Source of the DNA: Nitrospirota bacterium
GTDB lineage: Bacteria > Nitrospirota > Nitrospiria > Nitrospirales > Nitrospiraceae
Length of the DNA: 42,866 nucleotides
Direction: 5' to 3'
NCBI GenBank assembly: GCA_028876065.1
Contig: JAGWTI010000019.1
Coordinates: 1-42,866, forward strand
The translations under genes and the position numbers were made by a program. Positions 15,119-24,023 of this stretch are shown piece after piece; position 1 is the first letter of the stretch, and every line of letters begins with the position of its first letter. Under the pieces are notes generated by a model. That model did no database searches, was not told the origin of the DNA, and saw only the letters and a list, made by a program, of their open reading frames with translations.

Positions 15119-15637
15119 ATGAGCGACGACACCAAGGTCTGCCCGGTCTGCGCGGAAACGATCAAGGCCGCCGCCATCAAATGCCGGTTCTGCAACACCG
15201 ACTTGGCGGTCTTCGCGGCGGAACGCGAAGCGGCGACGGAGCGGCCCCTGTTCACCGGCCATCCCGCGGCGACCTACACGGTCGGGCAATGGCTCCTGGT
15301 CCTGATGACCCTGGGGCTGGCCTATCTTCCCTACTGGCTGAAAAGCCGCGCCACCACCTATCAGATTACGACCCAGCGCATTCGTGTGGAACGGGGCCTG
15401 CTGTCCAAGACCAAGGACACGATCGAGCTGTTCCGCATCGATCATTTCGACGTCCGGAAGCCGCTGCGGATGAGGCTGGTCGGCCATGGCTTGCTGCACC
15501 TGCGTTCGTCCGATCCGAACTTTCCCACCGTGACGCTCTACGGCATCCCGAATCTGGAGCACCTCGCCGACACCCTTCGCGACTGCTCCCTTAGGGAACG
15601 GACGAGACGCAACGTGACCACGCTGGTGCAGGCGTAA
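15119..15637 (+). CDS. Zinc-ribbon plus PH-domain membrane protein
   Basis: 172 residues. C8-x2-C11 and C22-x2-C25 form an N-terminal zinc ribbon of the UPF0547 type (VCPVCAETIKAAAIKCRFC). A hydrophobic pair follows at about 58-78, then a bacterial PH domain (bPH2/DUF304-like) with YQITTQRIRVERGLLSKTKD and a later FPTVTLYGI strand. Such proteins are probably membrane-associated, binding lipid or protein partners; function unknown. It starts about 40 bp after the cytochrome gene. Confidence 0.75.
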   Translation: MSDDTKVCPVCAETIKAAAIKCRFCNTDLAVFAAEREAATERPLFTGHPAATYTVGQWLLVLMTLGLAYLPYWLKSRATTYQITTQRIRVERGLLSKTKDTIELFRIDHFDVRKPLRMRLVGHGLLHLRSSDPNFPTVTLYGIPNLEHLADTLRDCSLRERTRRNVTTLVQA

Positions 15638-15688
15638 GGAGGGTCGAAGACTCGGGACCGTCTACAGGCAGACCAGGGGAGGCGAACG

Positions 15689-16921
15689 ATGGAGACGATC
15701 GAGACGCGCTGCTGTGTCGTCGGCGGAGGGCCGGCCGGGATGATGCTGGGGGTGCTCCTGGCCAGAGCCGGGGTGGACGTCGTGGTCTTGGAAAAACATG
15801 CCGACTTTCTCCGGGACTTTCGGGGCGACACGATCCACCCCTCCACGCTCGATCTGATGCACGAGCTGGGTGTCTTGGATGAGTTCCTGAAGCTGCCGCA
15901 CGAAAAAGCGCGCCTGCTCAAGGTCCAGGTCGGCGACAGCTCGATTCCTCTGGCCGACTTCAGCCACCTGCCGACCCAATGCAAATTCATCGCGCTCATG
16001 CCCCAGTGGGACTTCCTGAACTTCCTGGCGACGCAGGGAGCCCGCTATCCCACTTTCCGCCTGCGGCAGAAGCACGAGGCGATCGGCTTGCTCGAAGAAG
16101 AAGGGCGCGTCGTCGGGGTCCGCGCCAAGACACCGGAGGGCGAGACGGAGATCAGAGCCGACTTGGTCGTGGGCGCCGACGGCCGCCATTCGATCGTCCG
16201 CGAGAAAGCCGGCTTTCACGTGCAGGAGCTCGGCGCGCCGATGGACGTCCTCTGGTTCCGCATCTCTCGGAAGGCCGGCGACCCCGAGGAAACCATGGGC
16301 CACTTCGACGCGGGACGGATTTTGATCATGATCAACCGGGGTTCGCACTGGCAGTTCGGATACATCATCATGAAAGGCTCGGCCGAGGAAAGCCGCAAGG
16401 GTGGGATCGAGGCCTTCCGCGAGGCCGTGGCCAAGCTCGCGCCCTTCTCCGCCGACCGTCAGAGCGAGATCCGCAACTGGGACGACCTCAAGCTGCTCAC
16501 CGTCAGCGTGGATCGGCTGCTCCACTGGTACAAGCCGGGCCTGCTCTGCATCGGCGACGCGGCCCATGCCATGTCGCCGATCGGCGGGGTCGGCGTGAAC
16601 CTGGCCGTCCAGGACGGGGTCGCGGCGGCCAATCTGCTGGCCGCCCCCTTGCGCGAAAGACGGCTGACGACGGAGCATTTGCGTCTGGTACAGCAACGGC
16701 GGCTGCTCCCGACGCGGATCGTGCAAGGCATGCAGGTGCTGGTCCAGAAGCAGGTCGTCTCGAAGGTCTTGAGCGGGACCGGTCCCATGAAGCCCTCGTT
16801 GCCGCTCACACTGTTCGCCCGGTTCCCGTTCCTCCGCCGCATTCCCGCCCGGCTGATCGGCGTGGGGATCCGGCCGGAGCATGTGCGGACGCAAGCCGTT
16901 CCCATCGCCGCCCGCCCATGA
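15689..16921 (+). CDS. FAD-dependent oxidoreductase/monooxygenase, PHBH-like
   Basis: 410 residues with the three FAD/NAD(P)H motifs of class A flavoprotein monooxygenases: G12-x-G-x-x-G (VVGGGPAGMM), the DG motif at 162-168 (GADGRHS) and the GD motif at 289-297 (GDAAHAMSP). Family members (UbiH/VisC, PHBH, geranylgeranyl-reductase-like) hydroxylate or reduce aromatic or isoprenoid substrates. The substrate cannot be told. GGGGAGG precedes the ATG by 7 bp. A strong terminator follows. Confidence 0.85.
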   Translation: METIETRCCVVGGGPAGMMLGVLLARAGVDVVVLEKHADFLRDFRGDTIHPSTLDLMHELGVLDEFLKLPHEKARLLKVQVGDSSIPLADFSHLPTQCKFIALMPQWDFLNFLATQGARYPTFRLRQKHEAIGLLEEEGRVVGVRAKTPEGETEIRADLVVGADGRHSIVREKAGFHVQELGAPMDVLWFRISRKAGDPEETMGHFDAGRILIMINRGSHWQFGYIIMKGSAEESRKGGIEAFREAVAKLAPFSADRQSEIRNWDDLKLLTVSVDRLLHWYKPGLLCIGDAAHAMSPIGGVGVNLAVQDGVAAANLLAAPLRERRLTTEHLRLVQQRRLLPTRIVQGMQVLVQKQVVSKVLSGTGPMKPSLPLTLFARFPFLRRIPARLIGVGIRPEHVRTQAVPIAARP

Positions 16922-16943
16922 TTCATCGCAAGGGAAAGAACGA

Positions 16944-16971
16944 AAAAGGCCGCCCCTGCGGGCGGCCTTTT
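16944..16971. terminator. Bidirectional rho-independent terminator
   Basis: AAAAGGCCGCCC (16944-16955), CTGC loop, GGGCGGCCTTTT (16960-16971). With A and T runs on the two sides it can end transcription from both the flavoprotein gene and the convergent heme-protein gene. Confidence 0.92.
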
Positions 16972-16999
16972 GTCGTCCTGCGGCTTATCTGCCGGACGA

Positions 17000-17749
17000 T
17001 TATTTGACCGGAAGCTTGACGCTGACGGCGCCGCCCAAGTCGCCTTCCTTGGCCCCTTCCTTCTTGTAGCCGGAGACGTCGGTCGCCCCCTTGGGCTCCC
17101 CGTGACAGCCCAGGCAGCCCGTCCCGTAGTAGAGCGGGAGCAGCACCCGGACGGCCTTCCCGCCATCGACGGTTTCGTTGAGAATTTTGTCGCCCTGCCT
17201 GGAATAGGCGGCGTCGGCGAATTTCTTGAGCATGCCGGCCTCGAAGTCGTCGGCCTTGTTCTTGGGGTTCCGCAGCAGGGAATCCTGCGTGGTCTGTTTG
17301 AGATAGATGCCGGTCTTGGCGCTGAACTCGGCGGCCGCCTGGGTGCCGAAGTGCGCCGGCGTAAATCCCTTGTAGGCAACCCCCGAGCGGTTGATGTTCG
17401 CCTGATTGGCCGCGACGGTCTTCTTGGAGGCCGCGACCAATTCCGGCAGCAACCCCTTCGCCGTCTCCGGCACGCCGGCCGCCTTCAGGTTCGCCAGGTC
17501 CACGCCGGACCGGGCCTTGAACTTCTCGATCAACTGTTTCTCGAAGACCTCGGGCGTGAAGCCCTTGTCCCCCTTGCTTGCATCGTTGATGAGCGGCTGG
17601 TTGGCCCCGACCGTGCCTCGGCCTGCATCCAGCAGGATGGCCAACAGGCGCCCGGTCTCGACCAGATCCTGGTTCGCCAGCGCGGGCACCGGGGTGATGC
17701 CGAGGAAGAGGGCATACAGGGCGAGCGAGACGACGATGTTTCTACTCAT
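17000..17749 (-). CDS. Exported c-type heme protein with duplicated Tll0287-like (DUF3365) half
   Basis: 249 residues with a signal peptide (cleavage near ALA-NQ). The C-terminal part is a Tll0287-like/DUF3365 heme domain: KGFTPAHFG, KTGIYLKQTT, then C212-L-G-C215-H216 (GTGCLGCHGEP) and a closing SVKLPV. These domains bind one heme in periplasmic redox or gas sensing. Residues about 49-85 (ANQPLIN...KGFTPEVFE..GVDL) closely repeat 114-150 (ANQANIN...YKGFTPAHFG..GIYL), but the first copy has no heme motif, so the protein appears to hold a duplicated half. AGGAGG precedes the ATG. No kinase or cyclase is attached. Confidence 0.85.
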   Translation of the reverse strand: MSRNIVVSLALYALFLGITPVPALANQDLVETGRLLAILLDAGRGTVGANQPLINDASKGDKGFTPEVFEKQLIEKFKARSGVDLANLKAAGVPETAKGLLPELVAASKKTVAANQANINRSGVAYKGFTPAHFGTQAAAEFSAKTGIYLKQTTQDSLLRNPKNKADDFEAGMLKKFADAAYSRQGDKILNETVDGGKAVRVLLPLYYGTGCLGCHGEPKGATDVSGYKKEGAKEGDLGGAVSVKLPVK

Positions 17750-17929
17750 CGCGACCTCCTAGAGATTAGAGGGTGAGAAACGAGGGCTCTGAGTATGGAT
17801 ATTGGGAGCCCGAGGCGATGCCGTGAGTATAGTTCCCCTTGGACAATGGCACCAGCTATTTCCCTCCCGACGCCTGAGCCCGATACGAAGGACACCGTCG
17901 GGAATCCGCATGAACGGGGGGCGAGCCCT

Positions 17930-18691
17930 TCAGATAGGCCGGTGGCCGGACGAAACAGGCAGGCGCGCGGTGAGGATCGTGCTCATCGGGTTCTCGATCA
18001 GATCGCGCCAGTAGCCCGGGCCGAATTTGGCCAGGCCTTCGGGGGAGACTTCAAAGGGGTGCCACCGGAGATCGGTGAACCGGGCGGCCTGCAACGCCTT
18101 CTCGAACACGCCCCTGGCCCAATGCCGATACTCGATGGAAAAGGGCGGGTTCGTGTGCACGTCCGCATGGACGAGTTGCCACTCGGGCCCCGCCGCCACG
18201 AGCCGGTAGGTAAAGCCATACCGTTCCGTCTCGCCCTGCCCCATCACATAATCCGGCTCCGGCAGGAGCGCCAACAACAGGCCGCCCGGCTTGAGGTTGG
18301 CGGCGATATTCCGGCACATGAGACCCATGGCCTCCGATGTCTCCGCGTAATGCAGCAGATAGGTCGCGGTCGCGAGGTCGAAGGAGCCCAGCACCGGAAG
18401 CGTGGCTGCGTCCGTAGTCTGATATTCGATGCCCAGGGGAGCTTTGGCTTCCGCTTCGCGGGCCGCAGCCACCATGGTGTCCGACACGTCCACCCCGACG
18501 ACCTTGCTCGCCCCCCATTGTTTGAAGAGGCGGGAGTAGTAGCCGGTTCCGCAGGCTAGGTCCAGAACGCTCCGCCCCTCGATCGTTCCGGATAGCAGCC
18601 GCTTCACCGTCGGCACTTCCGTGTAGGTGGGGATCGGAGTCTCTTTCCAACCGGCATACCGGGCGCCAATGGCATCGTACTGTGCGCTCAT
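17930..18691 (-). CDS. SAM-dependent class I methyltransferase
   Basis: 253 residues from ATG 18691. Motif I (VLDLACGTG, 42-50), the acidic loop after strand 2 (VVGVDVSD) and the FDLATATYLLHY region mark a Rossmann-fold SAM methyltransferase of the UbiE/small-molecule type. The ribosome-binding site is weak; upstream in-frame codons lack a better one. Substrate unknown. About 170 bp separate it from the upstream TPR lipoprotein gene. Confidence 0.85.
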   Translation of the reverse strand: MSAQYDAIGARYAGWKETPIPTYTEVPTVKRLLSGTIEGRSVLDLACGTGYYSRLFKQWGASKVVGVDVSDTMVAAAREAEAKAPLGIEYQTTDAATLPVLGSFDLATATYLLHYAETSEAMGLMCRNIAANLKPGGLLLALLPEPDYVMGQGETERYGFTYRLVAAGPEWQLVHADVHTNPPFSIEYRHWARGVFEKALQAARFTDLRWHPFEVSPEGLAKFGPGYWRDLIENPMSTILTARLPVSSGHRPI

Positions 18692-18864
18692 GGAACGCCA
18701 TGATACCCGTCCGCCCCCAATAGGACAACCAGGAAGAACCGAGCGGTAGAACCATGACATTGGGTTGATTCGCCGCGACGGAACGCGTTCGCGCGCAGAC
18801 TTCGGAAGGGTCCGGAGACACAGGAGCGGGCGGCGCACGGCGCGCTCCCATGCCCATGCAATCC

Positions 18865-19476
18865 TTACGGCGTTCGAAAATCGACGGCGCCCAGCTCTTG
18901 TTTCGACTGGGCCAGCCGTTCATGGAGGATCTTGTTCTCGGACGGGGCCATGGCCTCGGCTTCTGCCAGGATAGCCTTGGCTTCCTGGTACCGTCCGGTT
19001 CGCGTGTAGATCCTGGCCAGGGTATCCAGGATATACGGGCGCAACGGACCCGCTTGCTCCAGGGCGTTTCCGGCCAGTCGCTCGGCCTCATCCAGCCGTT
19101 CTCCTCGCGACAGGTAGACCATCGCCAGATTGTTGCCGGCGCCGGGATGATGGGGGGCGGCGTCCAAGGCCCGGCGATAGTAGCCCTCCGCCTCCTGGAA
19201 CGCCCCGCTCTCGAACGAGAGATTTCCGAGGCCGATGAGAGCGGGCACGAAATCGCTCCGTTGATGCAGGGCGGCCTGATATTCGCGAGCCGCCATCTCT
19301 TTGAAGCCCTGCCCCTCATACGAAGTTCCCAGCGTGACGTGCTCCTCGGGAGTCAAGGGATCATGGAGCACGACGACCCGAGGGATGCTCGAACAAGCCT
19401 GGAGGCCTCCCAGCAGGAGGGTCATCACCATAACCCACGCGACGGACCATCTAGCGGACCATAACCTGACGATCAT
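18865..19476 (-). CDS. TPR lipoprotein of the PA2779/PA2778 operon
   Basis: 203 residues from ATG 19476, with AGGAGGG upstream. The signal peptide ends in a lipobox, GLQAC. About four TPR units follow (GTSYEGQGFKEMAAREYQAA, IGLGNLSFESGAFQEAEGYY, NNLAMVYLSRGERLDEAERL, LDTLARIYTRTGRYQEAKAI). The ATG overlaps the stop of the PA2778-like peptidase gene by 4 bp, so the two are translationally coupled. Probably a scaffold on the periplasmic side for the peptidase and the small membrane protein. Confidence 0.8.
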   Translation of the reverse strand: MIVRLWSARWSVAWVMVMTLLLGGLQACSSIPRVVVLHDPLTPEEHVTLGTSYEGQGFKEMAAREYQAALHQRSDFVPALIGLGNLSFESGAFQEAEGYYRRALDAAPHHPGAGNNLAMVYLSRGERLDEAERLAGNALEQAGPLRPYILDTLARIYTRTGRYQEAKAILAEAEAMAPSENKILHERLAQSKQELGAVDFRTP

Positions 19477-20105
19477 GAGGCGGCCCTCCTGCGGTTCTCG
19501 TCCGGCAAGACCAGCAGCGTCAACCGGCCGGTCTTCTCCCAACTCCGGAGGAACCGCTCGTAGGGGACGAAGTCGTCGCGGAGCGGGCCCGAGTGGACGT
19601 ACACCCCTTGACGCCGATCATCGTACCCCGTGACGACGACATAGTGGCCTTGCGGAAAGAGCGCGGAGCCGAGGTTCAGAAGCGCTACCAGAGGATGCCC
19701 GGCCGCCAGTTCGGATTTCAGGTCGTCAAGACCGCCGGAGTAGATCGCGGTATCCAGCCCACGCGCCTGGGCGGCCAGCAGGAGATCCATCGGCAGAGCC
19801 CCTCCAAGGCGGGGCGTGTAGACTTCCTTTCTCAGGTCTTGCGGGTCCGTCGGGACCCCCCAAAAGGTCAGGACGCTTGCGAGGGTCGCAGGGCCGCATT
19901 GATCCTTGTCATCCGGAAAGAACGGAACCGGGATGTGGTGCGGCGCCTGGTACTGCCGGGCAGACGCCTGCGCGAGTTCGCGGTTTCCAGCCGATCGGGC
20001 GTCGGCCGAGACCCTATCGGGCCGGCCTGCACAGCTCATCAGCAGCGCCCCCCACAGACCCACACAAAGCACGACGGTCACGCGCGTCAATCTTCCGCTG
20101 CACAT
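19473..20105 (-). CDS. PA2778-family cysteine peptidase (C39-like) lipoprotein
   Basis: 210 residues. A signal peptide ends in a lipobox (LMSC25). The catalytic Cys is C70 in DQCGPATLASVLTFWG and the His is H154 in GHYVVVTGYDD, matching C39-like papain-fold peptidases (PA2778 family). These are thought to process or bind a small partner; the PA2779-type protein encoded 30 bp upstream is the usual neighbour. GAGGAAGG precedes the ATG. The downstream TPR lipoprotein overlaps its stop. Confidence 0.85.
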   Translation of the reverse strand: MCSGRLTRVTVVLCVGLWGALLMSCAGRPDRVSADARSAGNRELAQASARQYQAPHHIPVPFFPDDKDQCGPATLASVLTFWGVPTDPQDLRKEVYTPRLGGALPMDLLLAAQARGLDTAIYSGGLDDLKSELAAGHPLVALLNLGSALFPQGHYVVVTGYDDRRQGVYVHSGPLRDDFVPYERFLRSWEKTGRLTLLVLPDENRRRAAS

Positions 20106-20135
20106 AGTCAGGACCTTCCTCGTTGTTTGGAGCCC

Positions 20136-20573
20136 CTACTTGCTTTCCCCCTCCTTGGTGACCACGATGCGGTGCCCCAACAGGTACACCAGGATCACAG
20201 CCAGGATGGCGATCACCAGCAGCGCGATCACGATGCCCAGGCCGGCGTCACCGCCGGGAATCAACGCATCCACCTGCGTCGCCATTTGATGCAATTGATC
20301 ATCCGACAGACGGGTCAGCCGGGCCGTGACTTCGTCCGGAGTCAGCCCGAAGTCTTCGAGTCGCTGCTGGACGACCTTGGATTCCAGCACACGCTGGATC
20401 TTCTGGAGATCCGCGGCCCGATTTGAACCGAGCGCCGGCTCCGGCATCGTCGACACCGGAGGGGCCAGCATGGCCCTGACCTCCGAGGGATACCACCCTA
20501 TCAAGAGGGTCATCACGACCAACGTCCAGATCATCGTCTGTGTGAAGACTGGTATCTGCAGCATTTTCCCCAT
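20136..20573 (-). CDS. PA2779-family small membrane protein
   Basis: 145 residues from ATG 20573, with GGGGAGGAG upstream. An N-terminal hydrophobic segment (IWTLVVMTLLIGWYP) is followed by VLESKVVQQRLEDFGLTPDE and DDQLHQMATQVDALIPGGDA, then a C-terminal membrane helix (IVIALLVIAILAVILVYLLG) and a basic tail. This layout of two helices with a helical middle ending at PGG is the PA2779 family, commonly encoded next to a PA2778 cysteine peptidase. The PGG just before the last helix is a plausible processing site. Function unknown. Confidence 0.85.
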   Translation of the reverse strand: MGKMLQIPVFTQTMIWTLVVMTLLIGWYPSEVRAMLAPPVSTMPEPALGSNRAADLQKIQRVLESKVVQQRLEDFGLTPDEVTARLTRLSDDQLHQMATQVDALIPGGDAGLGIVIALLVIAILAVILVYLLGHRIVVTKEGESK

Positions 20574-21007
20574 GGTCCGCTCCTCCCCAGAATTTCTTTC
20601 CCTGCAGGCGGGTATGACCCGCGAGGGCCGAAACTCCTGTCGGTCACCATCCTTTACCGACCTCCCTATTAGGCAAGGACAGTGCCGACCGGCCCGCATA
20701 CTCGAGATCCTACGTATCTCGATGAATTAACGGATATTTTCGACAGGAGATTCTTTTGTAGTGGCCGGATCGATTGCAGGGATTCGCCTACATGGTTGGC
20801 TTTCCATACAGATCAATCTTATTGAATCAAGTAGTGATTCTTGAGTGTAGGCGATTGTCTGCATGCTGAAGGAGCCAGCCAACGCTTTGTACTCACAATG
20901 CTCCATGATGAACACCGCCATACCTGGACGTTCTGCTTGTAAAAACGGACGCGATGGTCTCTAATGTTCCAGTTCAATTGACGCACCGATAGACGCTCTT
21001 GCCTTTG
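20574..21007. other. AT-rich divergent intergenic region
   Basis: About 430 bp between the divergent PA2779 operon and the VIT1-type gene. The part at 20720-20960 is clearly more AT-rich than the surroundings. Short open frames there lack support. No firm promoter or RNA was recognised. Confidence 0.5.
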
Positions 21008-21964
21008 ATGGCCCACGCGCACGACCAGAGACTCGCCCGCACGCTCATCCTGGACGAGCTGTTCGACCTGTCCCTGTACCAGGCGCTGCGTGGGGTCACC
21101 AAGCCGGATACGCAGCAGGTGCTCGACGAACTGATCGTGGTCGAGGCAGGGCATCTGGCCTTCTGGCAGCAATTCTTCGACAGTCAACTGGCCACTCTCG
21201 ATGCCGGCCGGCGCCTCAAGCTCCAACTCATCATTCTCGCCTGCCGCCTGTTCGGCGACACCGGCGTCCATTTGGCCCTGGAAGCGATCGAGGTCTACGG
21301 GGTCCGGAAGTACCTGTCCCTCTGGAGAAGTTACAAAGGCCAGCCGCTGGGCAAGGCGCTCGAGGGGATCCTGCAAGACGAGCTCCAGCACGAGGATCAG
21401 CTCGTGACGCAGCTGACCGAACGGAAGATCAACCCGGAGCGGATCAGGAACATCTTTTTGGGATTGAACGACGGGTTGGTGGAAATCCTGGGGGCGGTCA
21501 GCGGCTTTTTCGGGGCCTTCGGCAATCCGGTGCTGGTCTTGATGGCCGCCAGCACGACGGCGGTCGCCGGCTCGCTCTCCATGGCCGCCGGGGCCTACGC
21601 GGCCATCAGCTCGGAGCGGGAAGTGCAGGCGACGGAGGAAGCCAAGAAAGAGTTCCTTGGCGAACAGGACGGGAACAAGGACGTTCCGGATCGGCCGCTC
21701 GGCTCGGCCTTGGTGGTCGGCGCCAGTTACTTCGCCGGAGCCATGATCCCGGTCCTGCCGGTCCTGTTCGGCGCGGCCAACGCCTTGGTCTCGGCCCTGG
21801 CCGCCGGCACCACGATCATCCTGGTCTCGCTGATCCTGGCCTTCCTCTCCGGCATGGACATCACCAGGCGTATTCTCACCAACCTGGTCATCATCACCCT
21901 GGCCGTGAGCATCACCTATCTCATCGGCATGGCGGCCAAGCAGCTCTGGGGGATTTCGGTCTGA
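21008..21964 (+). CDS. Ferritin-like/VIT1 fusion, iron (or Mn) exporter of the MbfA type
   Basis: 318 residues from ATG 21008 (an in-frame TTG lies 9 bp earlier; an upstream TAG bars longer forms). The N-terminal 140 residues form a ferritin-like four-helix domain with two ExxH diiron pairs, E46-x-x-H49 (VEAGH) and E125-x-x-H128 (DELQHED). The rest is a VIT1/CCC1 domain with five hydrophobic helices and the typical LGLNDGLVEILGAVSG start. The combination is as in MbfA, which exports iron from the cytoplasm after sensing or oxidising it. It converges on the radical SAM gene, 9 bp away. Confidence 0.85.
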   Translation: MAHAHDQRLARTLILDELFDLSLYQALRGVTKPDTQQVLDELIVVEAGHLAFWQQFFDSQLATLDAGRRLKLQLIILACRLFGDTGVHLALEAIEVYGVRKYLSLWRSYKGQPLGKALEGILQDELQHEDQLVTQLTERKINPERIRNIFLGLNDGLVEILGAVSGFFGAFGNPVLVLMAASTTAVAGSLSMAAGAYAAISSEREVQATEEAKKEFLGEQDGNKDVPDRPLGSALVVGASYFAGAMIPVLPVLFGAANALVSALAAGTTIILVSLILAFLSGMDITRRILTNLVIITLAVSITYLIGMAAKQLWGISV

Positions 21965-21973
21965 CTCTGCCCC

Positions 21974-23608
21974 CTAGCGGGCCGAGGCCATCGGCAGTTC
22001 CCGCGAGCCTTCCGCCTCCCGCTGAATGCGCAGCCGTTCGGCTCTCGACTCCTGCAGCACTTTGTCCAGCACCTCGTCGGTGAGCTGCGTGAAACTGGCC
22101 GCCATGTCCTTCATGGCGCCATGCTCGACGGCACGCGACAAGGTTTCGGCCTTGGTCGCCCCCTTCTTCTGCCCGAGGAACGGCTTGACGATGAGATAGA
22201 CCACGTCCCGCACCGGCATGTAGCGGAGGAACCGGCGGAGCAACCGGAAGGTTTGCAGCGGATAGTGCAGCAGTTTGTAGAGGAACAGCTTCCGCAACCC
22301 GGCTTGGCGCACCTCATTGATCACCGGACCGGGCAGGCAGGTGGGATCGATCTCCGAACATTTGAAATACTTGTACCAATCCGTCTGCTCGCTCACCAGC
22401 TTACGCTTCACATACTCCTGCCAGAGGGGCGTCCCGCGATAGACACAAAGCCGGTTGAACCCGAAGGTGTCCAAGGGAAGCTTGGAGGCCAGGTCGAAGG
22501 TGGCCCGCATGTCTTCGACGGTCTCGTCCGGATTGCCGACCGTGAAGAAGCCGTGCACGATCTCGATGCCGGCCTGTTTGGCGTTCACCACCGCGGTCTC
22601 CACCTCTTTGAGCGTCTGTTCTTTTTTCAGCCGATCCAGAATCTTCTGGCTCCCGCTCTCGACGCCGAACATGAGCGTGCGACAATGGGCCTTGGCCATG
22701 GCCGGAAACAAGTGCTGGGCCACGGAATCCACCCGCCCCTCGCAGCCCCATTGGATGGTGATGTCGTTGTCCACGACGCCTTTGCAGATCGCCTCGATGC
22801 GTTTGGGCTGGAGGAGGAAATGGTCGTCCACGAAATAGACCGACCCGTAGCCGAGCTCCTGAAGGTGTTTGAACTCTTCGGTGACGTGCTGCGGGCTCCG
22901 GGAGCGCCACTTGCCCTCGTTGAAGATCGGAATGTCGCAGAACACGCAGGGCCAGGGACAGCCGCGCGACGTCTGCATGGTCGTGAACCGCTCCATGGAC
23001 AGCACCGCCGGTACGTCGAGCGGCATGGACTCGACGAAGTCCAGCTCCAGACTCTCCCGGTCCGGAAAGGGCCATTGGTCGAGGTTCCGCTCCATCGTGC
23101 GGTTGGCGTTGCTGACGACCCGGCCGTCCCTGGCCCAGGTGAGCCCGCCGACGTCCTGCGGGTCGTCCAAGCGGTCGAGGAGGTCGAGGATGAGCTGCTC
23201 CCCGTCGCCGCGGCACACGAAGTCCACTTCGGGACATTGCAGCTTGACGAGCGAGGCGTTGAGGCTGGCGAAGACGCCGCCGAAAGCGAGCTTTACTGTT
23301 TGGTTGGCCGCGCGAATCTGCCGCGCGAGGATCTTGGCATAGGGATAGCTGGTCGTGCTGAGAAAGCTCAGGCCGATGAGGGCCGGTTGTCGGTTCTTGA
23401 TCGCCTCGAGGATGACCTCGTTCGGCGTCTCCGGATTGGCCTGGTCGAACATCACGCATTCATGGCCCGCTCGCTTGAGCACCGAGGACAGCGACATGAT
23501 GCCGATGGGAGGAAAGCCCATGACTCGGATCCGTCCGTTCTTGGCCCTGGTCTTGGCCGGCAACGCGTAGAATTGAGGGTCGCGGATGTGGATCAGGAAT
23601 ACCAACAT
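21974..23608 (-). CDS. B12-binding-domain radical SAM protein
   Basis: 544 residues. An N-terminal cobalamin-binding-like Rossmann domain (about 1-165, PPIGIMSLSSVLKRAGHE..) lacks an obvious DxHxxG base-off histidine. The radical SAM core holds C217-x3-C221-x2-C224 (SRGCPWPCVFCD), followed by the GGE-like and VESGSQKILDRL strands of class B enzymes. These perform methylations or rearrangements of unreactive carbons in lipids, bacteriochlorophyll or natural products. Specificity cannot be told. AAGGA precedes the ATG; it is monocistronic. Confidence 0.85.
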   Translation of the reverse strand: MLVFLIHIRDPQFYALPAKTRAKNGRIRVMGFPPIGIMSLSSVLKRAGHECVMFDQANPETPNEVILEAIKNRQPALIGLSFLSTTSYPYAKILARQIRAANQTVKLAFGGVFASLNASLVKLQCPEVDFVCRGDGEQLILDLLDRLDDPQDVGGLTWARDGRVVSNANRTMERNLDQWPFPDRESLELDFVESMPLDVPAVLSMERFTTMQTSRGCPWPCVFCDIPIFNEGKWRSRSPQHVTEEFKHLQELGYGSVYFVDDHFLLQPKRIEAICKGVVDNDITIQWGCEGRVDSVAQHLFPAMAKAHCRTLMFGVESGSQKILDRLKKEQTLKEVETAVVNAKQAGIEIVHGFFTVGNPDETVEDMRATFDLASKLPLDTFGFNRLCVYRGTPLWQEYVKRKLVSEQTDWYKYFKCSEIDPTCLPGPVINEVRQAGLRKLFLYKLLHYPLQTFRLLRRFLRYMPVRDVVYLIVKPFLGQKKGATKAETLSRAVEHGAMKDMAASFTQLTDEVLDKVLQESRAERLRIQREAEGSRELPMASAR

Positions 23609-23971
23609 AGGGATATCCTTTCCGGGCTGGCGCCCAGGCGTCGAAAATCAGGCTGCCCGTTCCCGGGCAGAGAGAGGGGGACTGGTTGGGAAGCTCGAGT
23701 AATGGCTCTTGTACCGACACGAGTGAGAAAGATGTCGACGGGCCCAGGAAGAAAAGACCACAAGGTCCTATCTGCGTCGGCCCGGAAAAGCAGATAGTGG
23801 AGGGAAGTTTCTTATGGGTAACGAAAGTGTACCACGGTCCTGAAGGAGGATGGAAGCAAATACCTCGACACAAACTACAGGCATTCGGGCGATCGCGGGG
23901 TTACTCGTGGTACGTCGGCATGGCCCAGCCGAGGGAAAAGCTCAACTCTCCGCTGCATGGCCAGAAACAAC
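23609..23971. other. Intergenic region, no gene recognised
   Basis: About 360 bp between the radical SAM start and the sucD terminator. It probably contains the minus-strand promoter of the radical SAM gene, but no clear -35/-10 pair could be fixed. A GAAGGAGGATG motif near 23840-23851 precedes a short plus frame without recognisable features. Confidence 0.4.
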
Positions 23972-24001
23972 GGGGGCGTTGGGATTGTTCCCAACGCCCC
24001 C
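23972..24001 (-). terminator. Terminator of the reductive TCA operon
   Basis: A perfect 13-bp stem, GGGGGCGTTGGGA (23972-23984) with TCCCAACGCCCCC (23989-24001) and a 4-nt loop, lies 22 bp after the sucD stop. On the minus strand it is followed by GTTGTTTCT, a short T-rich run. Confidence 0.85.
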
Positions 24002-24023
24002 GAGCGCTTCCGTTCCGGTCTTG

